Assembly (NCBI GenBank): GCA_035942255.1
Contig: DASZDG010000028.1
Span: 1 to 19,351, forward strand
Length of the DNA stretch: 19,351 nucleotides
From: JALZEG01 sp035942255
GTDB lineage: Bacteria > Actinomycetota > CADDZG01 > WHSQ01
Reading direction: 5' to 3'
Part shown: positions 7,818-15,170 of the stretch, one piece after another
How positions within the stretch are numbered: the stretch's first letter is position 1
Layout: every line of letters begins with the position of its first letter
Program-made: the position numbers and the translations under genes
The notes under the pieces: model-generated
Told to the model about the DNA's origin: nothing
What the model saw: the letters and a program-made list of their open reading frames with translations, nothing else
Databases searched by the model: none

Positions 7818-9349
7818 TCCGGCCGCGCCGTTCCCACGCGGTCGTGGCGGGAGCCGCCGCGGCGTTCCTCCTGGCGCTCCTGACGCTGTGGCCGGCTCCG
7901 GTGGTGACGGTCGCGGCCGGCGAAGATCTTCAAGCCGCCGTCGACGCCGCGCCGCGAGGCGCGACCGTGCGGCTCGCGTCGGGGATCCACGAGGGGCCGC
8001 TGATGATCGGCCGCACGATCTCGCTCGAGGGGGAGCCGGGGGCCGAGGTTGTCGCGCCACTCGACGCCGACGCGGCGGTCCACGTGACCGCTCCGGGCGT
8101 ACGGATCGAGAACGTGACGGTGCGCGGGGGCTGGACCGGGATCGACCTGGACGACGCCCCTGGCGCGGTCGTTCGCCACGTGTCCGTCGTAGGAGCCGAC
8201 GCGCAGGGGGTCCGTGTCTACAAGGCCGACGCGCTGCTCGAGGCCGTGTCGGTGGCCGGACTGGAGGACCCGCACGCGCAGGGGATCGAGGTCCTCAGCG
8301 CGCCGGACGTCGTCGTGCGGGATTCGGCCGTGACGGGGGGCAAGGTCGGAATCGTCGGCCATCTCTCGGACACGCTCTTCGAGGGCAACGTCGTGTCGGA
8401 GACGACGCTCGCCGGGATCGTCATCCGCGAGATGGGCAGTGGGACGGCGCGTTCGAACAAGGTGACGGGAGCGACCGGCGCCGGCCTCTACTGCGGCGAC
8501 ATGTCGTTCTGCGAGTTCGAGGACAACGTCGTGGAGCGCGTGTCCGCGGCCCCCGGCGCGCGGTCGGCCGCGGGATGGGGGCTCGTCGTCAACTACCGCG
8601 CGGTCGCGTCGTCGTCCGGCGACGAGCTCGACGGCGCGGCGGGCGAGGCCGTCGCTCTCTCGCACAGCAGGATCACGGAGCGGTCGCCGCTGGAGCGCGG
8701 GGAGCCCGTGGGGGCCGCGGTATGGGGCGCCGTCAGCACCGTCGCCGGGCTCGCGGTGCTGGCGTTGCTGTACCCCCTCGCGCGGCGGCTGTGGCCGCGC
8801 GTCGAGCGTGGGGGCCGGTACGCGGCGGCGACCGGTGCCGGTATCGCGCTGCTCCTCGTCGGCGTCTCCGTCCAGTCGTTCCACATGCTCGAGCACGTCG
8901 TACAGCTCTCGAGGGTGTTCGCCGACGGCGTCCCAAGTCGCGGCGCGTTGGTCGGCTCGCTCGTCGACACCGAGTGGGTGCACCTCGTCTACAACGGCGC
9001 GGTGCTCGCGGGGCTGGGGCTCGTGCTGTACCTGAGGCGGCAGGGGTGGGACCCGCGCGGGAGCAACGCGCTCGGCGACCGCCTCGTCCTCGCGGTCGCG
9101 CTGTTGCAGGGCTACCACTTCGTCGAGCACGCGGTGAAGGTGTTCCAGCACGTCACGACAGGGGCGAAGGTGAACCCCGGGATCCTCGGCCACGAGCTCA
9201 ACCTGGTGCTGCTCCACTTCGGCCTGAACGCGGCGGTGTACCTGGGCTTCGTGGTTGCGACCGTGGCGTACTTGCGGGGCTGGGGGCCGCGCTGGGCCCC
9301 GGGGGCCGCGCGTCGTGGTCAGGAACGACCGGGCTTGATCGCCTCGTAG
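7814..9349 (+). CDS. Secreted beta-helix protein fused to a duplicated HxxEH membrane domain
   Basis: The GTG at 7814 overlaps the permease 2 stop by four bases and gives 511 residues; the frame is open further upstream, but that would overlap the permease heavily. Residues 9-27 are a signal peptide or anchor. Residues about 35-290 form a right-handed parallel beta-helix of the NosD/CASH type: a Gly-Glu-Asp-Leu-Gln-Ala-Ala-Val-Asp-Ala-Ala start, then short repeats such as GVRIENVTVRGG, GIEV, DVVVRDSAV and GNVVSET. Such folds often bind or cleave polysaccharides, but no catalytic site is identifiable. Residues about 302-487 hold four or five membrane helices with two HxxEH motifs, at 357-361 and 435-439. 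These are followed at equal distances by His-x3-Asn (390/394 and 468/472). The function is unknown. Operon position suggests a part in sugar handling at the envelope. The last 31 bases overlap the convergent methyltransferase gene. Confidence 0.82.
   Translation: MIRPRRSHAVVAGAAAAFLLALLTLWPAPVVTVAAGEDLQAAVDAAPRGATVRLASGIHEGPLMIGRTISLEGEPGAEVVAPLDADAAVHVTAPGVRIENVTVRGGWTGIDLDDAPGAVVRHVSVVGADAQGVRVYKADALLEAVSVAGLEDPHAQGIEVLSAPDVVVRDSAVTGGKVGIVGHLSDTLFEGNVVSETTLAGIVIREMGSGTARSNKVTGATGAGLYCGDMSFCEFEDNVVERVSAAPGARSAAGWGLVVNYRAVASSSGDELDGAAGEAVALSHSRITERSPLERGEPVGAAVWGAVSTVAGLAVLALLYPLARRLWPRVERGGRYAAATGAGIALLLVGVSVQSFHMLEHVVQLSRVFADGVPSRGALVGSLVDTEWVHLVYNGAVLAGLGLVLYLRRQGWDPRGSNALGDRLVLAVALLQGYHFVEHAVKVFQHVTTGAKVNPGILGHELNLVLLHFGLNAAVYLGFVVATVAYLRGWGPRWAPGAARRGQERPGLIAS
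8882..9229 (+). repeat. Tandem HxxEH...G...H...N repeat in the membrane domain (offset 78 residues)
   Basis: The two copies span residues 357-394 and 435-472. Matching residues keep exact spacing: His+3 Glu, His+4 His, Gly at +24, His at +33 and Asn at +37. This points to an internal duplication. Invariant His/Glu in membrane helices suggests metal or haem binding, but that is inference. Confidence 0.7.
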
Positions 9350-9963
9350 AACGTCGCCAGGCGCCGTTTCTTCAGGCTCACCACCTCCAGCCCGGCCCCC
9401 TCGATCTCTTCGGCCACCTTCGATCGGGCGGCCAGGACCGTCGGCATCCGATCGGCCGCCCGAGCGGGGAGAGCGGCCCCCAGCGGCAGTCCCACGACCG
9501 ACACGAACAACTTCCCCCCGGGGGCCAGTACCCGCGCGAGCTCCCGCACCGCGCCGCGCAGCCCCGGGATCACCTGCAGCCCGTTCGTGCACAGGATCGC
9601 CCCGAACGAGGCGTCGGCGAACGGCAGTGCGTGAGCGTTCGCCTGCACGACGACGAGGTTCGACAGCGACCGCCGGATCGCAAGACCACGCGCCTCCTGC
9701 ACCATTCCTTCGGCGATGTCGGCACCTACGACCAGACCCGGATGCGAGGCCGCCACACCGGCCGTGAAGTAGGCCGTACCCACCGGCACGTCCAGGATCG
9801 GCGCGCCCGCTGCGACGCGCACCGCGGAAGCCCCCTGCTCCGCGACGCGCCGGTGCAGGTCGGCCCCCAGCAACGGGAACGACCCATGCACGACCAGGGG
9901 CTCGTACAGGCGGTGCGCGGTGCGCGAGTAGATCGACGTGACGATCCGCTGGGCGCGGCTCAC
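9319..9963 (-). CDS. Class I SAM-dependent methyltransferase (UbiE/Methyltransf_11-like)
   Basis: This 214-residue protein starts at the GTG at 9963, which shares one base with the TAG of the upstream ligase gene (TAGTG); GAGGTGTA supplies a weak ribosome site. The SAM fold is visible: motif I ILDVPVGTAYF at 57-66, the Val-Gly-Ala-Asp acidic loop at 79-82, ANAHALPF with Asp-x-Ser-Phe at 109-120, and the LARVLAPGGKLFVS stretch at 142-155. Motif I has Ala where the family usually has a third Gly, a tolerated variant. It acts in the cytoplasm on an unknown substrate; family members methylate small molecules such as quinones or lipids. Its coupling to the ligase gene looks like operon convenience rather than proof of a DNA role. 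Its last 31 bases overlap the end of the beta-helix gene on the other strand. Confidence 0.82.
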   Translation of the reverse strand: MSRAQRIVTSIYSRTAHRLYEPLVVHGSFPLLGADLHRRVAEQGASAVRVAAGAPILDVPVGTAYFTAGVAASHPGLVVGADIAEGMVQEARGLAIRRSLSNLVVVQANAHALPFADASFGAILCTNGLQVIPGLRGAVRELARVLAPGGKLFVSVVGLPLGAALPARAADRMPTVLAARSKVAEEIEGAGLEVVSLKKRRLATFYEAIKPGRS

Positions 9964-11459
9964 TACACCTCTTCCGGGACGAGGTCCTCCAGCCGGCACT
10001 CGTCCGGGTCCTTGTCGGAGCGGAGGCCCTTGAACGACGCGGCCCGCAGCTTGTTGCCGGCCGTCAGCTCGCGGAACTCGACCCGGGCGACGAGCGACGG
10101 CTCGACCCACTGGGGGTCCTTCAGGACCTTGCCCCACCGGCCGCCCCGCAGCCCCGAGGGGTCCTCCGCGAACGGGCAGGATGACGACGCGAGGTCCCGG
10201 AGCAGCGGGAGGATCTCGTCCAGCGTCTTGTCCGAGAAGCCCGTGCCGACCGAGCCGAGGAAGCAGAGGCCCTCGTCGGAGTACGCGCCGACGAGCAACG
10301 AGCCGAACGTCGAGGACCGGTTCCCCTCGCCCTTGGACCAGCCGCCGACCACCACGTCCGCCTCCCAGGTCGTCTTGACCTTCTGCCAGTCGCGGCTTCG
10401 CTTGCCGGGCCGGTACACGCTCGACGACTTCTTGGCGACGATGCCCTCGATCCGGTTCGCGCGGGCGAACTCGAACAGCGCTACGCCTTCCCCGGGTGAG
10501 CAATGCGACACCTGCACCCTCTCCGACGGGACGGCGAGTGCGTCGAGCATCTCCTTGCGCTCGTCTAGCGGCCGCTCCATCACGGACTTCCCGTCGAGGT
10601 AGAGGAGGTCGTAGACGACGTACGTGACCGGGATCGTCTTCACGGCCTGCTCGATGTCGCGCGGGTTCTGCAGGTTGATGCGCGACTGGAGCTTCTCGAA
10701 CGACGGCCGGCCGCCCGACATCGCGACGATCTCGCCGTCGACGATCGCGTCGAGGCAGACGAGGCGCGTGTGGAGGTCTTGCAGCTCGGGGTAGCAGAAC
10801 GTGATGTCGTTGCGGTTGCGCGAGATCAGCGCGGTCTCGTCGGAGCAGACCGCCAGCGACCTCACCCCGTCCCACTTGAGCTCGAAGATCCAGTCCTCGG
10901 AGTCGAACGGCTCCTCCACGAGGGTCGCCAGCATCGGGGAGAGCTCGGGGAGCGGGTCCGGCTCCGGCCGCTCGTCCTTGCTGAGGAAGACCAGCCAGTC
11001 CTTCTTCGCCTCGGTCTTGTCGGTGAGGGCCATGTGCCACACGCCGCGCATGCGCTGCCCCGCCAAACGGAACGTGAGCTTGCCCGGCTCCTGCTCGAGC
11101 AGCTCGTACTCGCCGTGGTCGAAGATGCGCACCTCGCCGGCGCCGTAGTTCCCGGCCGGGATCGTCCCGGAGAACGAGCCGTACTCGAACGGGTGGTCCT
11201 CGACGTGGACCGCGAGGTTCGGCTTTCCCTTGCGCCGCGGGAGGTTCTTAGGGACCGCCCACGAGACGAGCACGGGCACGTCGCCGTTGTACATCTCCAG
11301 ACGCAGGTCGAAGTGGAGCCGCCGGGCGTGGTGCTGGTGGATCACGAACGTCCCACCCGGTACCGCGGTCGCGACGTCGACGTCACCCGACACCGCGGGA
11401 GGCGGCTCGGGGGTCTCGTCGAAGCGGCGTTTGCGCGCGTAGTCGCGGGTCTCGGGCAT
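9963..11459 (-). CDS. ligD: LigD-like ATP-dependent DNA ligase with N-terminal 3'-phosphoesterase domain
   Basis: The 498-residue protein begins at the ATG at 11459, where homology to the phosphoesterase (PE) domain starts; there is no strong ribosome site. PE domain at about 5-160: His43, His49, Asp51 and Arg53 match the catalytic His42/His48/Asp50/Arg52 pattern of the Pseudomonas LigD PE domain, and the following VEDHP motif is present. Ligase domain at about 165-490: the adenylation lysine is in KWDG at 195-198, Asp-Gly-Glu near 241, EGIVAKK at 338-344 and RDWQKVK at 356-362, then the OB fold. The set of LigD domains is PE-Lig without the polymerase, which is a separate gene at 14131-15123. 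The LigD-type ligase joins ends in nonhomologous end joining or gap repair. Ku is not in this window. Confidence 0.93.
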   Translation of the reverse strand: MPETRDYARKRRFDETPEPPPAVSGDVDVATAVPGGTFVIHQHHARRLHFDLRLEMYNGDVPVLVSWAVPKNLPRRKGKPNLAVHVEDHPFEYGSFSGTIPAGNYGAGEVRIFDHGEYELLEQEPGKLTFRLAGQRMRGVWHMALTDKTEAKKDWLVFLSKDERPEPDPLPELSPMLATLVEEPFDSEDWIFELKWDGVRSLAVCSDETALISRNRNDITFCYPELQDLHTRLVCLDAIVDGEIVAMSGGRPSFEKLQSRINLQNPRDIEQAVKTIPVTYVVYDLLYLDGKSVMERPLDERKEMLDALAVPSERVQVSHCSPGEGVALFEFARANRIEGIVAKKSSSVYRPGKRSRDWQKVKTTWEADVVVGGWSKGEGNRSSTFGSLLVGAYSDEGLCFLGSVGTGFSDKTLDEILPLLRDLASSSCPFAEDPSGLRGGRWGKVLKDPQWVEPSLVARVEFRELTAGNKLRAASFKGLRSDKDPDECRLEDLVPEEV

Positions 11460-11497
11460 CCCACAAGGTTTCCACAGGCTGGGGATGAGCGAAGGGC

Positions 11498-11559
11498 ACC
11501 CGTGCAAGCCGGCGCGAAACGGACGAACCGGATGTGGACAGTGCCCACTTTGCACGGGT
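11498..11559. repeat. Inverted repeat ACCCGTGCAA...TTGCACGGGT between divergent genes
   Basis: A perfect 10-base inverted repeat, with arms at 11498-11507 and 11550-11559 and 42 bases between, sits in the 177-base divergent gap between the ligase and metalloprotease genes. The spacing is too large for a terminator. It may be paired operator half-sites or chance. Confidence 0.35.
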
Positions 11560-11636
11560 TACGTACAGCCAGCCCCCCTGGCGTCCGATTGACTGGCGAC
11601 GGCTGAATCTCATCCAGTTGAGGGAGGCATTCCTGC

Positions 11637-13376
11637 ATGAAACGACCCGTCGCGATGCTCGTGTTGCTGGCGATCGCGGTATTCGCTGCTGCGCCGGCTT
11701 CCGCCGGCAGACGAGGGGCCTCGCTGCGGCGCGGTCTCGACCTCTCCCTCGACGAGCCCGTCCGCATCCCGGACGGCGCGAAGCTCACGCGCGCGACGGC
11801 GGCGCTCAGCTCGGTGACGGACGACGCCCTTTCGCGCTCGCTCCTCAGCGGGCGGATCACACCGGCGCAGTTCGCCCTCCGGCGCGTCCAGGCGGCGTTC
11901 GACGGGACCGTTAAGGGCGTCGACCTCAGCCTCCTGCTCGCGGACCTCGCGCTCAGGGTGCGTGACCTCCGCGGGGCCGAGCGGAACCGTGCGCTCGACC
12001 TCCTGGCGCGGCCCACGCAGAACGGGCCCGACAACCTCGACAGCGGCTACTCCTACCGCGATGCCACCACCGAGGTCGATTGCGGCACCCACTTCTGCGT
12101 CCACTGGGCCGAAGACGGCCGGCACCGGATCAACCTCACCGACGGAGCCGACGAGAACACGCTCCCGGACTACGTCGACGCGGTGCACACGACGATGGAG
12201 GAGGTCTGGGCCGTCGAGGTCGACGAGCTCGGTTTCGACGCTCCGAAGAGCGACGTCACCTCGGAGAACGACGACGTCCCGGCGCAGCACGCTGCGAAGC
12301 TCGACGTCTATCTCCTCAACTCCGGCGCCGACGGCGTCTACGGCTACTGCGGGACCGACGACCCGAACCTCGTCGACCCGTTCACGACCTACCCCTACTG
12401 GGACGGATCGTCGTACTGCGCGCTCGACAACGACTTCGCACCCTCGCAGTTCGGGGGCGCGCCGGCGGCCGAGTCGCTGCAGGTGACGGCCGCGCACGAG
12501 TTCTTCCACGCGATCCAGCTCGGGTACTCCGCCGGCCACGACTCGTGGATGTCGGAGGGGACGGCGGCGCTGCTCGAGGACGTCGTCTACGACGCCATCG
12601 ACGACAACTACCAGTACCTGTCGGCGAGCAGCCTGCGCCAGCCGAACGTGCCGCTCAACCGCAACCGGAACCCGTACCACTACGGTGCGTGGCTCTTCTG
12701 GCGTTACCTCACCGAGCTGCCGTCGGCCCCCGAGGCCCCCGCGATCGGCATCGACGTGATCCGGGAGACGTGGGAGCTCGCCGCGTTCGACGGCCCGGCG
12801 GCACCGAGGCTTCGGTCGACGTTCGCCGTGACGAAGGCGCTCGGGGATCGCGACATCTCGTTCGCCAACGCGAAGGCGTTCTTCTCGACGGTCAACTTCG
12901 TGCCGCACCTGTTCTACGAGGAGGGGGCCGCGTACCGGACCGCCGTGGGCGGGAAGGCGCCTCCTGCGGCGTCGTTCACCCTCGGCGGCACGCGCAAGAA
13001 GACAGGCACGCGCGCCGGTGTGCTGGATCACCTCACCTCGGCGTACGTCGCGTTCAAGCCGGGGGCCGGCGTGAGCAACCTGCGGGTGGCGGTCGACCTG
13101 CCGGCGGCGAAGACGGCACCCCGCGCGACGCTGCTGATCATGCTCGCCGACGGCACCGCGCGCCACGCGTCGTTCGAGGTCGACTCGACCGGGTTCGGGC
13201 TGCTCGACCTCAACGAGCTGGGCCACGAGTTCACTAGCGCCTCGGTGCAGAGGGTCGTCCTCGTGCTCGACAACGCCAGCACACGCATGTCGAAGTGCCA
13301 GCAGGTCACGCCGTGGTCGTGCGGCAAGCCGCTCGACGACGACCTGCAGTTCGCGTTCGCCGCTCAGGCGAGCTAA
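11637..13376 (+). CDS. Secreted HExxH metalloprotease-like protein
   Basis: The 579-residue protein starts at the ATG at 11637 after a GAGGGAGG ribosome site. Residues 1-23 are a Sec signal peptide (Lys-Arg start, hydrophobic core, Ala-Ser-Ala cleavage). HEFFH at 287-291 is a zincin motif with the catalytic Glu288. The downstream Trp-Met-Ser-Glu-Gly-Thr-Ala segment places Glu307 as a likely third zinc ligand, a gluzincin arrangement. This resembles the MXAN_6640-type putative metalloprotease family, but I am not certain. Cysteines at 149/154 and 238/261 may form disulfides. A region at about 25-125 before the first Cys pair could be a propeptide. The last 150 residues form a separate C-terminal region, rich in beta strands by eye. 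The protein acts outside the cell; its substrate is unknown. It lies on the plus strand between the two minus-strand repair gene pairs. Confidence 0.82.
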   Translation: MKRPVAMLVLLAIAVFAAAPASAGRRGASLRRGLDLSLDEPVRIPDGAKLTRATAALSSVTDDALSRSLLSGRITPAQFALRRVQAAFDGTVKGVDLSLLLADLALRVRDLRGAERNRALDLLARPTQNGPDNLDSGYSYRDATTEVDCGTHFCVHWAEDGRHRINLTDGADENTLPDYVDAVHTTMEEVWAVEVDELGFDAPKSDVTSENDDVPAQHAAKLDVYLLNSGADGVYGYCGTDDPNLVDPFTTYPYWDGSSYCALDNDFAPSQFGGAPAAESLQVTAAHEFFHAIQLGYSAGHDSWMSEGTAALLEDVVYDAIDDNYQYLSASSLRQPNVPLNRNRNPYHYGAWLFWRYLTELPSAPEAPAIGIDVIRETWELAAFDGPAAPRLRSTFAVTKALGDRDISFANAKAFFSTVNFVPHLFYEEGAAYRTAVGGKAPPAASFTLGGTRKKTGTRAGVLDHLTSAYVAFKPGAGVSNLRVAVDLPAAKTAPRATLLIMLADGTARHASFEVDSTGFGLLDLNELGHEFTSASVQRVVLVLDNASTRMSKCQQVTPWSCGKPLDDDLQFAFAAQAS

Positions 13377-13386
13377 GGGCTTAGAG

Positions 13387-13423
13387 GTCGCCGCGGGGTC
13401 GGTCAAGCCGATCCCGCGGCGAC
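13387..13423. terminator. Bidirectional hairpin at the convergent gene ends, overlapping the DUF72 coding end
   Basis: A 16-base stem (13387-13402 with 13408-13423, one G-T mismatch) encloses the 5-base loop TCAAG. It lies just after the stop of the metalloprotease gene and covers the last codons of the minus-strand DUF72 gene. There is no clear T tract, so its efficiency is uncertain, but the very stable stem suits a shared terminator of two convergent genes. Confidence 0.65.
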
Positions 13424-14134
13424 TTCCGCCAGCCACTTCGCCAGGCCCACGCCCCCGAACGGGTTCCCCGCCGGGATCCCCTCGTGCTTCGCAAAGGCGA
13501 AGACGTCGCGACGCTCTCCCTCGGCGAGGAGCAGCTCCTTCCACGCGTCGCGCTGGTCCGGCTCGTACTCGTCCGTCCGGAGCCGGATGTAGGCGATGTC
13601 GCCGGGCGGGAGCTCCGCGGGCGCCTTCCCGTCCGTGTTCGACAGGCATACCGTGCCGCCGGCGTCGGCGATCGCGCGCCGCACCTCGTCGTCGTCCCAG
13701 GTGTCGTTGCGGAACTCGAAGGCGTAACGCCGGTCGGAGGGCAGAGCGTCGATCAAGGCACCGAGCGCGGCGTCGTCGCGCGCCCGGTGAGGCGGGAACT
13801 GCAGCAGCACGACGCCGAGCTTGTCATCCAGCTTGGCCGCGTGCTCGAAGAACGCCTTCAGCAGGTCTCGGCCCGCCTCGTCCGGTGCGATCGACCGTGA
13901 GTGCGTGATGCGGCGGTGCATCTTCAGCGAGAACCGGAACGCCGCCGACGTCTCGGCCCCCCAGCGCGCCATCGTCTCGGGCGACTGCAGCCGGTAGAAC
14001 GTCGCGTTGATCTCGCAGGCGCCGAGCGTGGACGAGTAGAAGCGCAGCCACTCCTTCTGCCGCACGTCGGCGGGATAGAAGTCCGGCTTCCACTCCTTGT
14101 AGGCCCAGCCCGACGTGCCGACGAAGAGGGTCAT
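13403..14134 (-). CDS. DUF72 (YecE-like) family protein
   Basis: This 243-residue protein starts at an ATG overlapping the polymerase-gene stop as ATGA, so it is probably translated by coupling. It matches the DUF72 family in length and signature: TSGWAYKEWKPDFYP at the start, EINATFYRLQ near 41-50, LLQFPP near 122, and an Phe-Glu-Phe-Arg-Asn-Asp-Thr-Trp stretch near 143. A later Tyr-Ile-Arg-Leu-Arg motif follows. Members are predicted TIM barrels with no proven reaction. Its gene neighbour, a LigD-type polymerase, hints at a DNA or RNA repair link, but DUF72 genes are found in many contexts. No signal peptide is visible, so it is likely cytoplasmic. Its C-terminal codons lie within the shared hairpin terminator. 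Confidence 0.88.
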   Translation of the reverse strand: MTLFVGTSGWAYKEWKPDFYPADVRQKEWLRFYSSTLGACEINATFYRLQSPETMARWGAETSAAFRFSLKMHRRITHSRSIAPDEAGRDLLKAFFEHAAKLDDKLGVVLLQFPPHRARDDAALGALIDALPSDRRYAFEFRNDTWDDDEVRRAIADAGGTVCLSNTDGKAPAELPPGDIAYIRLRTDEYEPDQRDAWKELLLAEGERRDVFAFAKHEGIPAGNPFGGVGLAKWLAEVAAGSA

Positions 14135-15123
14135 CGCTTGATCATCCGCGCCTTGCGCGGCTTGGCGTCGAGCTTGTCGATCGCGGCGTCCAGCGACTGT
14201 CCCGGCCCCCGCGCGACCGGGAGGAACGGGTCGCCGGCCTCGGCTATGCGGTCGAAGATCGTCTCGATCGAGAACATCCCCGGCTCCACGTGGTCGAGCT
14301 CGTCCCAGTGGAACGGCGCCGACACCGTCGCGCCCGGCTCCGGCCGGGCCGAGTACGCCGCGGCGATGTTCGCTCCCTCGCGGTTCATGTTTACGTCGAG
14401 GAAGACCTTGTCGGAACGCTTGCTGACTTCCCACTCGACCGTGGTCGTGTCGGGGTCCGCCGCGTGCACGAGGTCCGACACGCTGCCGACGAACCCCCGG
14501 ACGTGGTCGTAGTCGAGCTTGCCGTCGAGCGGGATCATGATCTGCAACCCGGTCGCGCCGGAGGCCTTCGGATAGCTCTCGACGCCGAGCTGGTCGAGGA
14601 CGACCTTGACGAGGCGCGCGACGTGGCGCACCTCCTCCCATCCGGCTCCGTGCATCGGGTCGAGGTCGAAGAACGCGTAGCTCGGGTACCGCTGGTCCGG
14701 CCCCCGCCCGTGCAGCGGATGGAACTCGATCGCCCCGAGGTTCACGACCCACAGCATGTGCACCGGGTCGCACACGGTCACGTAGTTGATGATCTTCGTG
14801 CCGCCCTCGGACGGTACGGGGAGCGTCGGCATCCACGACGGCCGGTGCGACGGCGCGTTCTTCTCGTAGAAGAAGTCGCCTGCGATCCCGTGGGGCATCC
14901 GCTTGAGCGTCAACGGCCGCTCCTCGAGGTGGGGGAGCATCGTCGGGGACACGTTGAAGTAGTACGAGAGCAGGTCGCCCTTCGTGTACCCCTCCTCCGG
15001 CCAGTAGACCTTGTCGAGGTTCGTGAGCTTGAGCTCCCGCTCGTCGGCCCGGGCCACCCAGTGGTCGCCTCGCTTCTCCACCGGGAGCTCGAGGGGGAAG
15101 TCGACCGTTGCCCACCGGCTCAT
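14131..15123 (-). CDS. ligD: Stand-alone LigD-type polymerase/primase
   Basis: The 330-residue protein fits the archaeo-eukaryotic primase-like LigD polymerase domain. The ATG at 15123 is the likely start although no ribosome site precedes it. Landmarks: a LTNLDKVYWP segment at 33-42, a FFYEKNAPSHRPSW segment at 84-97, the catalytic Asp-Leu-Asp at 153-155, SGATGLQ at 188-194, and the third metal aspartate at 243 in FLDVN. These bind metal and nucleotide for DNA or RNA gap filling. Gln194 replaces the histidine of the usual Gly-Leu-His motif of NHEJ LigD polymerases. The variant resembles stand-alone Prim-Pol enzymes associated with LigC-type gap repair, so the protein may belong to that group. 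The catalytic residues look intact. It forms a coupled pair with DUF72; the matching ligase is 2.7 kb away. Confidence 0.9.
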   Translation of the reverse strand: MSRWATVDFPLELPVEKRGDHWVARADERELKLTNLDKVYWPEEGYTKGDLLSYYFNVSPTMLPHLEERPLTLKRMPHGIAGDFFYEKNAPSHRPSWMPTLPVPSEGGTKIINYVTVCDPVHMLWVVNLGAIEFHPLHGRGPDQRYPSYAFFDLDPMHGAGWEEVRHVARLVKVVLDQLGVESYPKASGATGLQIMIPLDGKLDYDHVRGFVGSVSDLVHAADPDTTTVEWEVSKRSDKVFLDVNMNREGANIAAAYSARPEPGATVSAPFHWDELDHVEPGMFSIETIFDRIAEAGDPFLPVARGPGQSLDAAIDKLDAKPRKARMIKR

Positions 15124-15132
15124 GGGGGGTAG
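15106..15132 (+). promoter_or_regulatory. Weaker SigB-like promoter for the DJ-1/PfpI gene
   Basis: CGTTG at 15106-15110 is followed by 16 bases and GGGTAG at 15127-15132, the same -10 hexamer and spacing as upstream of the GlsB-type gene. Only three of five -35 bases match GGTTT. The expected start near 15140 gives a leader of about 31 bases with AGGAGG before the ATG at 15171. The motif overlaps the first codon of the divergent polymerase gene. Confidence 0.35.
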
Positions 15133-15170
15133 ATACCACGGCAGACGACCAAGACCGAGAAGGAGGCCCG

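Noticed and set aside
7888..10602. A 904-codon plus-strand frame across the beta-helix, methyltransferase and ligase genes
   Set aside because: It spans several real genes on both strands and has no domain.
11589..11594. TTGACT as a -35 box for the metalloprotease
   Set aside because: No -10 box at a normal distance; the expected start would fall into the ribosome-binding site.
11610..13649. A 679-codon frame antisense to the metalloprotease
   Set aside because: Low-complexity translation; the sense frame has signal peptide, HExxH motif and ribosome site.
15108..15170. Upstream GTG as start of the DJ-1-type gene
   Set aside because: It lacks a ribosome site and overlaps the divergent polymerase start; AGGAGG points to the ATG at 15171.
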